Assembly (NCBI GenBank): GCA_009695305.1
Contig: SIBG01000009.1
Location: 1 to 64,000 of the forward strand
DNA length: 64,000 bases
Direction of reading: 5' to 3'
Origin: Opitutus sp.
Lineage (GTDB): Bacteria; Verrucomicrobiota; Verrucomicrobiia; Opitutales; Opitutaceae
Positions 46,596 to 55,764 of the stretch are shown piece by piece. Both the position numbers and the translations under genes were made by a program. Numbering within the stretch: the stretch's first letter is position 1; every line of letters begins with the position of its first letter. Under the pieces are notes generated by a model that was not told where the DNA came from, did no database searches, and saw only the letters and a list, made by a program, of their open reading frames with translations.

Positions 46596-47645
46596 TCATC
46601 CCGTCTTGACCGGAGTCGGGATCGTCGCGAGCACGCGTTTGATCACTTCCTCGACGCTGATGCCGTCGGCTTCGGCGCGATAGTTCAGGAGGATGCGATG
46701 GCGCAGCGCCGGAGCCGCCAGCGCCTGGATGTCCCCGGTCGTGACGTGCGCGCGGCCTTGCAGGAGCGCGCGGGCCTTGGCGCCGAGAATGAGAAACTGG
46801 CCGGCGCGGGTGCCCGCGCCCCAGCTCACCCAATCGTTGACGAAGTCCGGGGTGGCGGCTTGATGCGGGCGGGAGGCGGCCGCGAGCTGCACCGCGTAGC
46901 GGACCATTTCCTCGGCGACGGGAACTTTGCGAACGAGTTCGTGGAAGCGCAGCACGTCCTCACCGGTGAAGAGCGCGTCGATCGCGGCGGGCCGTCCGGC
47001 GGTCGTTTCCGTCACGACGCGCACTTCCTCAGCCTCGGGCAGGTAGTCCATCACGACGTTGAACATGAAACGATCGAGCTGCGCCTCGGGGAGCGGATAG
47101 GTGCCCTCCATCTCGATCGGGTTTTGCGTGGCGAGGACAAAGAACGGCTCGGCCAGCACGTGGCGGATGCCCGCCGCCGTGACTTGGTGCTCCTGCATCG
47201 CCTCCAGCAACGCGGCCTGCGTCTTTGGCGGCGTGCGGTTGATCTCATCGGCGAGAATCATGTTCGCAAACACCGGACCGCGCACGAAGGTCATCTTCCG
47301 CTCCCCGCCGGTGTCCTGCAGAATCTCCGTGCCGGTGATGTCGGCCGGCATGAGGTCGGGCGTGAACTGGATGCGTCGGAACTCGAGGTGGAAAATTTGC
47401 GCGATGGATTTTACGAGGAGCGTCTTCGCCAGGCCCGGCGCACCGGTGATCAGGCAGTGGCCGCCCGCCAGGAGGGCGACCATGATCTGCTCAATCACGT
47501 CGCGCTGGCCGACGATGACCTTGGCCAGCTCGGCCTCGATGCGGGCGCGGCCGGCGAGCAGGTGCTCGGCGGTTTCACGCTCGGCGGCGAAGGCGGCGGA
47601 GCTCGGGGCGGAGGGGGCGAGGACGGGCGGGATGGGGATGCTCAT
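46596..47645 (-). CDS. MoxR-family AAA+ ATPase
   Basis: A 349-residue AAA+ protein. Walker A GAPGLAKT (about 66-73), Walker B MILADEINR, sensor 1 FFVLATQNPIE and a DRF arginine-finger region are intact. MoxR ATPases act as chaperones that insert metals or remodel vWA partners; here the DUF58 and BatA genes follow directly. It is the motor of this operon. Start at ATG 47645, 11 bases downstream of the first DUF4159 gene's stop. Confidence 0.95.
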   Translation of the reverse strand: MSIPIPPVLAPSAPSSAAFAAERETAEHLLAGRARIEAELAKVIVGQRDVIEQIMVALLAGGHCLITGAPGLAKTLLVKSIAQIFHLEFRRIQFTPDLMPADITGTEILQDTGGERKMTFVRGPVFANMILADEINRTPPKTQAALLEAMQEHQVTAAGIRHVLAEPFFVLATQNPIEMEGTYPLPEAQLDRFMFNVVMDYLPEAEEVRVVTETTAGRPAAIDALFTGEDVLRFHELVRKVPVAEEMVRYAVQLAAASRPHQAATPDFVNDWVSWGAGTRAGQFLILGAKARALLQGRAHVTTGDIQALAAPALRHRILLNYRAEADGISVEEVIKRVLATIPTPVKTG

Positions 47646-47656
47646 TTGAAAAATTC

Positions 47657-48640
47657 TCAGTGGGTCATCAGATGGAAGATGATATTGATGCCGAGCGGAT
47701 AGGCGATCTTCTCGGAAAAAATGTGAAAGTAATCGCTGTCCTCACCCTCGCGCTCCCAGCCGTCACTGACGTCACTGTTGTGGATCACCAGGGCCATGAT
47801 GCGCTGTTTGTCGTCGAGCCACGCGCGAACGTGCATCTTGTCCGAGCCCTCGCCGCGATCGACGCGTTGAAGGTGGGAGTTCGGATCGCGCGGGTCGAAA
47901 TCCTGATTCCAAAACTGGATCGTCGGCACCTGCAGCCGCTGCATCGGGCCCTTGAGGTCGAACACGCAGTGAAAGATCGGATGATCCGTCGTCAGCTCGG
48001 TCCAGGTCCGCCCCGGCAGCACCCGTTTCATCTGCGCCTCAAAGCCGTCCCACTCCCGGGCGCTCCAAAAATCGTTCACGAACAGCGCGCCACCATTGCG
48101 AAGATATTTTTGCAGAATATCAACCTCCGGATCGCTCAGCAGAATATACCCCGCATGCTCCATATAAATGAGCGGATAGTCGGTCAGCGCGGGATCCGAC
48201 AGCTTCAGCACGCGGCCGTCGGGGTCGACTCTGGTGGACGTGAGTTGCTGCAACCGGTAGGAGAAGTTCAGATCGGCGTCGGGGAAGTCCACCCACCAGC
48301 CGAGCCAGGGGCCGATGCCACGCCCGGGGCCGAAGGGGCGCGTCGTCCCAGCCGTAGCCGTTTTGAAAATGACGCGGGCAAACGTGAAGACATCCCGCTC
48401 AAAGCCCGGCGGATTGGTCCACTCCGGCGTGCCCGTGCTATGCGATGCCGCCTCGCGCGCGGTCTTCACGGTGTCCTCGTTGATGAACGTGCCGCCCTCG
48501 CCCCGAATCAAACCCGGCCCGTCCTCGGTGCCGGGTCCATAACCGCCCCGCCCGCCGCCCCGCCGGAATTGTCCGGAACACACGCCGGACCCAAAGACGG
48601 CGACGGCGCCCAGCAGGAGAATTGTTCGGCGCCCGTTCAT
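47657..48640 (-). CDS. DUF4159 exported protein A
   Basis: A 327-residue exported protein with a signal peptide (about 1-23), a Gly/Arg-rich stretch (RRGGGRGGYGPG) and a DUF4159 domain. The domain has FPDADLNFSYRLQQLTS, LSDPEVDILQKYLRNGGALF and the end DYFHIFSEKIAYPLGINII. DUF4159 is predicted to have a GATase-like fold and is often found with MoxR/BatA genes. It is about half identical by eye to the next gene upstream, so the pair arose by duplication; one base separates them. Confidence 0.88.
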   Translation of the reverse strand: MNGRRTILLLGAVAVFGSGVCSGQFRRGGGRGGYGPGTEDGPGLIRGEGGTFINEDTVKTAREAASHSTGTPEWTNPPGFERDVFTFARVIFKTATAGTTRPFGPGRGIGPWLGWWVDFPDADLNFSYRLQQLTSTRVDPDGRVLKLSDPALTDYPLIYMEHAGYILLSDPEVDILQKYLRNGGALFVNDFWSAREWDGFEAQMKRVLPGRTWTELTTDHPIFHCVFDLKGPMQRLQVPTIQFWNQDFDPRDPNSHLQRVDRGEGSDKMHVRAWLDDKQRIMALVIHNSDVSDGWEREGEDSDYFHIFSEKIAYPLGINIIFHLMTH

Positions 48641-48641
48641 G

Positions 48642-49544
48642 TCAGTGCGTGAGCGAATAGAAGATGATGTTTATCCCAAGCGGATAGGCGATCTTCTCGG
48701 AGAACAGCTTGAAATATTCGCCGTTTTCGCCCTCGCGCTCCCAGCCATCGCCGTTGTCGGTGTTGTGCGTGGCGATGACCATCATGCGGCCCTTGTCGTC
48801 GAAGATCGCGCGGTGGTGCACCACGGCCGACTCCTCGCCGCGCTCAGAGGTTTCGCCCCCGCTCCATTCCCACCCCCGGATGCTCGGCACCTGCCCCTTG
48901 GCTTTGATCTCGAAGACGCAGTGATAAACCGCGTGAGTCAGCGGCAGCTCAGAAAAAGCGCGGTCGGGCAGGACTTCCTTCAAAACGCGGGCGGCGTTGT
49001 CCCACTCGCGCTCACCCCAGAAGTCGTCGAGCATCAGGAAACCGCCGTTGAGCAGATATTTTCTCAATGCAACAATTTCCGGGTCGGTTAAGTAAAGACT
49101 GCCGGGCTCGACCATGTAGATGAACGGATAATCGGAAAGATCTGGATCGGTAAGCTGGATGAACCGGCCGTCGGGATCCACCTTCATCGACGTCATCTGC
49201 TGGAGCCGGTAAGAAAAATTCAGATCGCTGTCGGGTGTGTCGGTGGACCAGGAACCGCGGGAACGGTAACCGGTGTTCGCCATGCCGCGCCGCACGCGGA
49301 CAAAAGTGAACACGTCCTTTTCGAACCCGCGCGGGTTGGTCCAGACCGGCGTGCCCGTGCTGTGCGTCGAGACTTCGCGCGCGGTGCGCACGTCCTCACC
49401 GATCCAGCCACCCTCGCCCCAGTCGCCCCCGCCTCCGCCTCCGCCCCCGCGACTGCCACCCCGACCGCCGCCGCGCCGGCCCTGCGCCACCGCCAGTGTG
49501 ACGAGGACGAGAAAAACTACCGCAAATAGAACAGGTTTTTTCAC
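48642..49544 (-). CDS. DUF4159 exported protein B
   Basis: A 300-residue paralogue of the neighbouring DUF4159 protein with the same plan: signal peptide (about 1-16), a stronger glycine run (RGGSRGGGGGGGGDWGEGG) and a DUF4159 domain ending EYFKLFSEKIAYPLGINIIF. The domains diverge in the middle, where this copy is shorter and has its own AVVHHRAIFDDKGRMM strand. Its ATG overlaps the upstream metallopeptidase gene's stop (ATGA). Tandem retention suggests non-identical roles, perhaps as a heterodimer. Confidence 0.88.
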   Translation of the reverse strand: MKKPVLFAVVFLVLVTLAVAQGRRGGGRGGSRGGGGGGGGDWGEGGWIGEDVRTAREVSTHSTGTPVWTNPRGFEKDVFTFVRVRRGMANTGYRSRGSWSTDTPDSDLNFSYRLQQMTSMKVDPDGRFIQLTDPDLSDYPFIYMVEPGSLYLTDPEIVALRKYLLNGGFLMLDDFWGEREWDNAARVLKEVLPDRAFSELPLTHAVYHCVFEIKAKGQVPSIRGWEWSGGETSERGEESAVVHHRAIFDDKGRMMVIATHNTDNGDGWEREGENGEYFKLFSEKIAYPLGINIIFYSLTH

Positions 49545-52171
49545 GATTTCTTCGGCGGTAAATCCGACTCTGACGGTCGCGTGACCGCGGGCGCGGGTTT
49601 GGATCCGGCGGTGGCTCCCTCCGCGCCCTGGAGTTCGAGCAGCAGCTTGAGCGCAGCGCGGAAGCGCGGTGTTTCCTCGAGTGCGAGCAGGGTCTGGCGG
49701 CGGGCCTCGGCGGCGTCGCCGTGGCGGTGCAGCAATTGGGCGAGTTGAAAATGTGCATCGGCGGCGTCGGGTGGATCGAGTTGCAGCAGCGTGCGCCAGG
49801 CGGCGATGGCGGCCGGCACGTCACCCGTCGCGGCGCTGGCCTGCGCAAGATAGCGATAAGGCGGCGCCACGAGTGGATTAACCGCCAGGTAGCGCTCAAC
49901 GTTTTTCACCGTGGCCGGCCAGTCTTGGGCGGCGGCGGCGAGTTCCATGAGCCGCAGGTAGGCGTCGGGCGCCTCGTCGTCGATCGCCGCCCATCTGGTC
50001 AACGCGGCGCGCTCGGCCGCAGTGTCACCGAGCGAATGCAACGCGGCGACGAGCGGGCGGTGGGCGGAATCCGAACCTTTCTGGGAGGGATACAGCTCGG
50101 TCACCCGCGCGAGCACGTCCCGGGCCTCCGCCCATTTCTGCGCCTCGATGAACTGTCGTGCATGCAGCAGCATCGCCCAGTAATTATCGGGATGCTGTTG
50201 CTCCCACGCCGCGAGCTCCGCGGTGCCCGCGGGCAGCATCAGTTCCGGCGCGGGTTTTTCCCAGTCGAGCTTGGGCGCGAGCTGGGTCGCGCGCTCGCGG
50301 GCGAACGCCGCGAAGTCTTTTTCCAATTGCGCCAAGGGCGCGACGTTTTTGGCGAGCGCGGCATTGATCTCCGCTCCATCGCGCAAATCGCGCAGCACCC
50401 CGCGCAGATGGTCGTGGCCAAAGCGGTTGATGATGAATTCCACCACCAGCGACGACTCCAGATAGGCCAGCTGCATGTGCTCGGGGGTTTTCGGTGAGAG
50501 AAACGCCGCGCTCAGGCTGCCGACTGGAACGAGATCCTCGCCTAGAATCATGGTGCGGTAGCGCGAATTTATCCGCATGCCGCGCGCGGGGTCCACCTGG
50601 CTTTCTTCATAGACGGAAATTCCTTCACTCAACCAGCGCGGCATCTTGTTTTTCGTCAGCTGCAGCGTGACGACGTGGCAGAATTCGTGCCACAGCACCG
50701 ACTCCCAGTTCACCGGATGGCCGCCCACCGCAGCGGGACCGTTGGCCGTGACCACCCGGCCGAAGCACACGCCGAGAAAGCCCGGAATGTCGGGCAGGCC
50801 AAAGGTCCGCACCGCAAAATCCTTCTGGTCGGCGAAAATTTCCACGTAGGTCGGGCGCGCGAGTTCGACGCCATACTTCGCCGTGAGGGTCTCTTTCGCC
50901 CGCGTCAGCAGCGCCAGCACCCGCGGGCCGTAGATAGCCGCCTCGGTCGCGGCCATCCGCACGACGAAGTCGGCGTGGGTGAGCGTCGCGTATTTCGCCA
51001 TCGTGTCGCGCAGCGTGATCAGGTTGTAGGCCTCGACGTCGTAGTCATCCTTGTCGTGCACTGCCTGCGCGAGCGCCCAGCCTTCGGTTTCGTCGCCGAG
51101 CCGGAGCAAATCGCTCGCGAGTTGCGCCGTCGCGGGCAGGTAGGTCGGATCGGACGCCCGGGCCCGGCGCTGGTAGGCGGCACCCTCGGCAAAGCGGTAT
51201 TTCTGCGAAAGCTTCTGGCCGATGAGAAAGTCCACCCGCGGGTTGGCCGGCCACGCCCGGAGCGCGGTGGCCCGCGCGTCCGCCTCGGCCGTGATGTCGT
51301 TGCGCAGATGGGCGAGCACCGCGCGGTCCGCCCACGCGTCTGGCTCCACCGGATTGATCGCGATCACCTGGTCGAGGAGCTTGGCCGCCTCGCCGTAGTC
51401 CTCCGCATCGATGTGATGGTCGGCCATCAGGAGCAGGCTCGGCACATGGCGGGGATTCAGCTTCAACGCCGCGGCCAGCGCCTCGAGCATCGCCGCCCGG
51501 GCCCCCGTCGCATAGGCGCGGGCGCGGCCGAGGTGCAAATCGGGATCGTCGGGCAGCTGCTTCAGGCCGTCCTCAAACGCCTTTGCCGCGAGCGCAAAAT
51601 CGTGCTTCTCCAGCGCCAGCTCGCCGCGCGCGAGATAGACATCGCGCAATTTCGGGTCGGCCTTCTGCGCCGTGGCATACAGTTTATCAAGCACATCCTT
51701 CGGGTCGGCGCCGAGGAGCAGCGCCGCGCGGCCGAAAACCACCAACTCCGCCGGGTCCCGATACATCCACTGCCGCGCCGCGACCGACTGCCGGATTTCG
51801 TCGAGCATCTTCTCCGCCACCGCCGGCTGGCCGTTGGCGTAGGCCACGGTGCGCCCGAGCCAGCGGAGACGAATGCTCTGCGAATCCCGGGAACGAGCTT
51901 CGGCCATCGCGGCGCTCGCATCAGCGTGGCGCCCGACCGCGAGCAGGCCCTGCACGAGCAGCAGGGACCACTCGGCGTTGCCCGGCGCGTCGGCCACGCC
52001 GGCCTTCGCCCGCGCGATGACATCGGCATAATTACCGGCGAGCAATTCCCGCTGCGCCTCGGCCGGTTCCGCTCCGCGCCCTGCGAGCAAGCCCGCCATG
52101 GTCAGCGCCAGCCACCACCGCCGGAGGCGAGGACCGCGTGGTGCGGTCGCAAATTTCCAACCTTCGCTCAT
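49541..52171 (-). CDS. TPR protein with gluzincin metallopeptidase domain
   Basis: An 876-residue protein and first gene of the operon. A membrane or signal segment (about 19-35) precedes N-terminal TPRs (about 40-400). A peptidase-MA-like domain follows, with HEFCHVVTLQL near residue 494 and the downstream WLSEGISVYEE glutamate (about 515-525), an intact HExxH...E zinc site. More TPRs fill about 630-850. Such proteins are usually periplasmic. A protease at the head of a MoxR/vWA operon suggests quality control or processing of an exported client. Start ATG 52171; the ORF begins at 52216 without support. Confidence 0.86.
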   Translation of the reverse strand: MSEGWKFATAPRGPRLRRWWLALTMAGLLAGRGAEPAEAQRELLAGNYADVIARAKAGVADAPGNAEWSLLLVQGLLAVGRHADASAAMAEARSRDSQSIRLRWLGRTVAYANGQPAVAEKMLDEIRQSVAARQWMYRDPAELVVFGRAALLLGADPKDVLDKLYATAQKADPKLRDVYLARGELALEKHDFALAAKAFEDGLKQLPDDPDLHLGRARAYATGARAAMLEALAAALKLNPRHVPSLLLMADHHIDAEDYGEAAKLLDQVIAINPVEPDAWADRAVLAHLRNDITAEADARATALRAWPANPRVDFLIGQKLSQKYRFAEGAAYQRRARASDPTYLPATAQLASDLLRLGDETEGWALAQAVHDKDDYDVEAYNLITLRDTMAKYATLTHADFVVRMAATEAAIYGPRVLALLTRAKETLTAKYGVELARPTYVEIFADQKDFAVRTFGLPDIPGFLGVCFGRVVTANGPAAVGGHPVNWESVLWHEFCHVVTLQLTKNKMPRWLSEGISVYEESQVDPARGMRINSRYRTMILGEDLVPVGSLSAAFLSPKTPEHMQLAYLESSLVVEFIINRFGHDHLRGVLRDLRDGAEINAALAKNVAPLAQLEKDFAAFARERATQLAPKLDWEKPAPELMLPAGTAELAAWEQQHPDNYWAMLLHARQFIEAQKWAEARDVLARVTELYPSQKGSDSAHRPLVAALHSLGDTAAERAALTRWAAIDDEAPDAYLRLMELAAAAQDWPATVKNVERYLAVNPLVAPPYRYLAQASAATGDVPAAIAAWRTLLQLDPPDAADAHFQLAQLLHRHGDAAEARRQTLLALEETPRFRAALKLLLELQGAEGATAGSKPAPAVTRPSESDLPPKKS

Positions 52172-52309
52172 GTGGGAACGATGGTTCGCGGGGAATTTGG
52201 GGCAAAACACCGGCACACAGCTAGACAGACGAATCGCACGGCAAAGAGTAATGCACTAGCCGAGAAATTTCTCAAGTGCCGCGACCCACGTGCCCCGGCC
52301 GCGGCAGCC

Positions 52310-52789
52310 TCACCTGGAGTCGGCCGAGGCGGCCGGGGGCGGGGCCGAAAACGGCGGCATCGTCCCCGTGCCGGCGCGCACCACCAAAATCGGGATCAGA
52401 GTGTTATGGCGCACCCGGGCGATCGTGCTGCCGAAGAAAAAATCGCCCAACAACTTGTGCCCGTGCGAGGTCATCGCGATCAAATCGCACCCGCGCCCCT
52501 GAGCGACTTTCAGGATTTCCGTCGGCGGGTTGCCGAGCGCCAGCTCCGTCTTGACCGTCAGGCCGCCGGCCCGCAGCTGCCCCGCCACTTCCTCAAGATA
52601 CCCTCGGTCCGCCTTCATCTCGTCCGACTCCGCCAGCTTGAGCTGCTCGAAATTGCGCGCCGCCCAGCCATCGGCCACATGCACGAGGAGCAGCTCCGAA
52701 CCCAGCCGGCGCGCGAGCTCCGCGATGTGCGGCACCAGCGTGTCGTCGGCGCGGCTGTTTTCGAGAGCCACGAGAATTTTTTTATACAT
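52310..52789 (-). CDS. Universal stress protein (UspA family)
   Basis: A 159-residue cytoplasmic protein with the single-domain Usp fold. MYKKILVALENS opens it and AMTSHGHKLLGDFFFGSTIARV holds the G-x2-G-x9-G(S/T) ATP-binding pattern near residues 120-141. A Pro/Ala tail ends it. It is on the same strand as mntH, 23 bases downstream, so the two may be co-transcribed. The ORF upstream to 53146 overlaps mntH and is rejected. Confidence 0.92.
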   Translation of the reverse strand: MYKKILVALENSRADDTLVPHIAELARRLGSELLLVHVADGWAARNFEQLKLAESDEMKADRGYLEEVAGQLRAGGLTVKTELALGNPPTEILKVAQGRGCDLIAMTSHGHKLLGDFFFGSTIARVRHNTLIPILVVRAGTGTMPPFSAPPPAASADSR

Positions 52790-52812
52790 GAGATGGGGCT
52801 GGGGAGCTGCGC

Positions 52813-54213
52813 TCAGGCCGTGGGCGAAAGACCGATGAGGCCGTAAAACGCCTGCGTCCACGCCTCGGGGAGCAGGGTGTCGATGAGGAGCTTCACGTTG
52901 AGCAGGATAATGACGAGCGTGATCGTCCAACCGAGGAATTTGATCCATCCCGGGTTCACGAATTCGCCCATCTTGGCGCGGTCGCCGGTGAAACGCATCA
53001 GGGGCCAGCAGGCGAAGCCGAGCTGCATGCTGAGACACACCTGACTGGCGACGAGCAGCTCGGTGCTCTTGCTCTCGCCAAACAGACTGATGACGATGAC
53101 GGCCGGCACGATCGCAATGCCGCGGGTGATGAGCCGCCGCAGCCACGGGCGCAGGCGGAGGTTGAGAAATCCCTCCATCACGATCTGTCCCGCCAGCGTG
53201 CCGGTGAGCGTGGAGTTTTGCCCGGACGCGAGGAGCGCGAGCGCGAAGAGCGTGCTGGCAAACGTCACGCCGAGCACGCCGTCGAGCAGGTGATAGGCCT
53301 CCTGGATGGCGCCGACCTGCTGGTGCCCGGTGCCATGAAACGCGGCGGCCGCCAGGATCAGGATCGCGGCATTGATAAAGAGCGCGAACATCAGCGCGAA
53401 CGTCGAATCGATGGTGCCGAACTTGATCGCCTCCGCCTTGCCGGCGGGTGTCTGCTCAAATTTCCGCGTCTGGATGATCGAGGAGTGCAGATAGAGATTA
53501 TGCGGCATCACCGTGGCCCCGAGAATTCCGATCGCGACGTAAAGCATCTCGGAATTGCGGAGGACTTCGAGGCGCGGGATGAAGCCAGTAAACACGCCAC
53601 CGAGATCCGGCTTCGCGATGAAGAGCTCGACCGCGAAACATCCGCCGATGGTCAGGATCAGAGTGATCACGAGCGCCTCGATGTAGCGAAAGCCGCGGTG
53701 CTGGAGCAGCAGCACAATCATCACGTCGAGCGCCGTGATGCCACAGCCCCAGACGAGCGGGATGCCAAAGAGCAGTTGCAGGCCGATCGCCGAACCGACG
53801 ACTTCCGCGAGGTCGCAGGCGGCAATCGCTAATTCGCAGAGAATCCACTGAAACCACACCGTCGGCCGCGAGTAGTGATCGCGGCACGCCTGCGCCAGGT
53901 CGCGACCCGTGGCGACGCCCAGCTTGATGCACAAGTGCTGGAGCAAAATCGCCATCAGATTTGAAATCATGATGACCGAGAGGAGCGTGTAGCCGAACTT
54001 CGCGCCGCCCGCGAGATCGGTGGCCCAGTTGCCCGGGTCCATGTAGCCGACCGCCACCAGGAAGCCCGGGCCGGAGAACGCGAGGACCTTGCGCCAAAAC
54101 GAGGCCCCCGCCGGCACGGTGATCGAGCGGTAAACCTCGGGCAGGCTCACGGCCGTCGCGACCCGCTGCCAGCCGGCGTCGGCGGGAGATTCGAGGGGAG
54201 GCGAGTCATTCAT
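52813..54213 (-). CDS. mntH: Nramp-type Mn2+ (Fe2+) transporter
   Basis: Proton-coupled divalent-metal importer, 466 residues and about 11 membrane helices. [12 protein letters not shown] (first helix, metal ligands Asp and Asn) and [10 protein letters not shown] (sixth helix, Met and the His pair) are the Nramp signatures and are intact. It is divergent from a DtxR/MntR-type regulator with a palindromic operator between them, which supports manganese as the main substrate. Confidence 0.95.
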   Translation of the reverse strand: MNDSPPLESPADAGWQRVATAVSLPEVYRSITVPAGASFWRKVLAFSGPGFLVAVGYMDPGNWATDLAGGAKFGYTLLSVIMISNLMAILLQHLCIKLGVATGRDLAQACRDHYSRPTVWFQWILCELAIAACDLAEVVGSAIGLQLLFGIPLVWGCGITALDVMIVLLLQHRGFRYIEALVITLILTIGGCFAVELFIAKPDLGGVFTGFIPRLEVLRNSEMLYVAIGILGATVMPHNLYLHSSIIQTRKFEQTPAGKAEAIKFGTIDSTFALMFALFINAAILILAAAAFHGTGHQQVGAIQEAYHLLDGVLGVTFASTLFALALLASGQNSTLTGTLAGQIVMEGFLNLRLRPWLRRLITRGIAIVPAVIVISLFGESKSTELLVASQVCLSMQLGFACWPLMRFTGDRAKMGEFVNPGWIKFLGWTITLVIILLNVKLLIDTLLPEAWTQAFYGLIGLSPTA

Positions 54214-54295
54214 AAAGGGGCGAGCGGCGCCCCGGTGCCCGCGCCCGCGGGCGCCCGGGTCAGGCCGGAGCGCGGAAGTAGATATTTATACATCT

Positions 54296-54311
54296 TGTAG
54301 CTTAGGCTACA
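54296..54311. promoter_or_regulatory. Putative MntR operator between mntH and mntR
   Basis: TGTAGCTTAGGCTACA is a perfect 6+6 inverted repeat with a 4-base spacer in the only AT-rich part of the divergent spacer, next to TATACA, a plausible -10 element. It resembles the E. coli MntR box in its TAGC/GCTA arms. Manganese-bound MntR would repress here. Confidence 0.62.
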
Positions 54312-54357
54312 TTTTGCCCGCTCGACTTGTCAAGCCGTTGTTTGTTGAGATGCGCGG

Positions 54358-54816
54358 GTGCCCCCCAAAAAGCCCTCCCGGACCGCCGCCAAACCCGTGC
54401 GCCCCTCCGCTCTCCAGGCGGAGAGTCTGCAACAAACCCGGCGTGAGCACGCTTCGGAGACGGCGGAGGATTACGTCGAGGCCATCGCGGACCTCACCGC
54501 GTCGCTCGGCGAGGCGCGGGTCGTCGATCTCGCCCGCCGGCTCGGCGTCACGCACGTGACGGTCAACCGCACGCTCGCCCGCCTGCAGCAGGCCGGCTTC
54601 GTCACGGCGCGCCCGTATCGCGGGATCTTTCTCACGGCGGAAGGCCGCCAGCTCGCGGCCGCCTGCCAGCAACGGCACACCACCGTGATCGCGTTTCTCC
54701 GGTCGCTGGGCATTTCGGAACATGCCGCGGAGATCGACGCCGAGGGCATCGAGCATCACGTGAGCCCTGAAACGCTCGCCGCCTTCGAACGCCACCTGCG
54801 CCGGGAGGCACGTTGA
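54358..54816 (+). CDS. mntR: Manganese-responsive regulator, MntR-like (DtxR family)
   Basis: A 152-residue DtxR/MntR-type repressor starting at GTG 54358. The basic N-terminal extension (about 1-28) resembles E. coli MntR. EHASETAEDYVEAIADL carries the first metal-ligand region and RVVDLARRLGVTHVTVNRTL the winged-helix DNA-recognition segment. AAEIDAEGIEHHVS supplies the late Glu/His ligands. No SH3-like domain, as usual for MntR. Divergent from mntH with an operator-like palindrome between. Confidence 0.9.
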   Translation: MPPKKPSRTAAKPVRPSALQAESLQQTRREHASETAEDYVEAIADLTASLGEARVVDLARRLGVTHVTVNRTLARLQQAGFVTARPYRGIFLTAEGRQLAAACQQRHTTVIAFLRSLGISEHAAEIDAEGIEHHVSPETLAAFERHLRREAR

Positions 54817-54847
54817 GCGTCGCGCCGCTCCGACGGTTACCGCAGCC

Positions 54848-55609
54848 TCAAAACGTCCACCGCACCCGAAGCACGTTGTTCCAATCCGTTGCCCGACCGC
54901 CGAGCCCGCGACTGATGTTGTAATCGACCTGGAAGGTTTTTGAGAAATCGAACGTCGCGCCACCCCCGACGGTGCCGGCGAAACTCGACGAACTCCCCGA
55001 CGACACCGCCAGCGTCGCCTCCGCATACGCGCCGAAGCCGCCCGCGATGTGCTGCCGCACGAAACCGCTCGCATACCAGCGCGAATCGTAGCCGTTGTTG
55101 GCGTCATTGCGCACCAAATCCCACTCCGCCATCGCCCCCGCCTCGGCATCGGACCCGAGCGACCGCGACCACGGCACGATGACGCCGCCCTCGACGTGGT
55201 TGTTGCCGATGCCCGTGGTCTTCGAAGGCAGCTTCACGAAGGGAATCACCGCTGCCGCCATGCCCGCGGCTGGGTCGCGCCAGAAGGTCCATTTCGTCCG
55301 AAACGACGTGTCGCCCCACCCCGACCGCGAACTGCTCGCCCCACGATACTGGTAGGTTTGCCGCACGAAAAACTGCGCGCCCACCTGCACATCCACATTC
55401 TGAGTCATCCCGATCGAGAGGATCGACGACGCGAGACCGAGCGCCGTGAATTTGTTTGGCCCAGTGTTATCGCGGTTCACGCCGACGGTGATCGCGTCCA
55501 TCCGCAGCAGAAATTTTCCCGGCTCGATGGTCTGCGGTGTCTCGGTCACCTGCGCGCGGAGCGGCAAGGCGAGAAGGAGCCACCCGAACGGGAGAAATTG
55601 TTTCATCAT
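54848..55609 (-). CDS. Outer-membrane beta-barrel protein (phenol MetA-type transporter family)
   Basis: A 253-residue exported protein: signal peptide (about 1-19), then alternating amphipathic strands, and a final VLRVRWTF whose terminal Phe is the usual outer-membrane assembly signal. Overall pattern, with ETPQTIEPGKFLLRMD at the start and ATFDFSKTFQVDYNISRGL near the end, fits the pfam13557-type 'MetA-pathway' barrel family. Substrate unknown. Confidence 0.8.
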   Translation of the reverse strand: MMKQFLPFGWLLLALPLRAQVTETPQTIEPGKFLLRMDAITVGVNRDNTGPNKFTALGLASSILSIGMTQNVDVQVGAQFFVRQTYQYRGASSSRSGWGDTSFRTKWTFWRDPAAGMAAAVIPFVKLPSKTTGIGNNHVEGGVIVPWSRSLGSDAEAGAMAEWDLVRNDANNGYDSRWYASGFVRQHIAGGFGAYAEATLAVSSGSSSSFAGTVGGGATFDFSKTFQVDYNISRGLGGRATDWNNVLRVRWTF

Positions 55610-55652
55610 TGCAGCAGTGTCCGGTAAAACCCGCGGTGGCGGCCAGCGTAAA

Positions 55653-55715
55653 GTAGGGCGGGCTTCAGCCCGCCATTAGCCCCACACGCAACCATGGGCG
55701 GACTGAAGTCCGCCC
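55653..55715. repeat. Paired GTAGGGC hairpins (BIME-like)
   Basis: GTAG heads a perfect hairpin (GGCGGGCT, loop TC, AGCCCGCC; 55657-55674), followed about 20 bases later by a second perfect hairpin (GGGCGGACT, loop GA, AGTCCGCCC; 55696-55715). Two REP units like this form a BIME in other bacteria. It lies between divergent genes. Confidence 0.75.
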
Positions 55716-55764
55716 TGCCTTCCGCCTTGCCGCGGCGCGCCTGCCGCACCCACACTCCGCGCCG

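Noticed and set aside
50675-52846. 723-residue plus-strand ORF
   Set aside because: Antisense to the TPR metallopeptidase and universal stress genes; Arg/His-rich composition typical of shadows.
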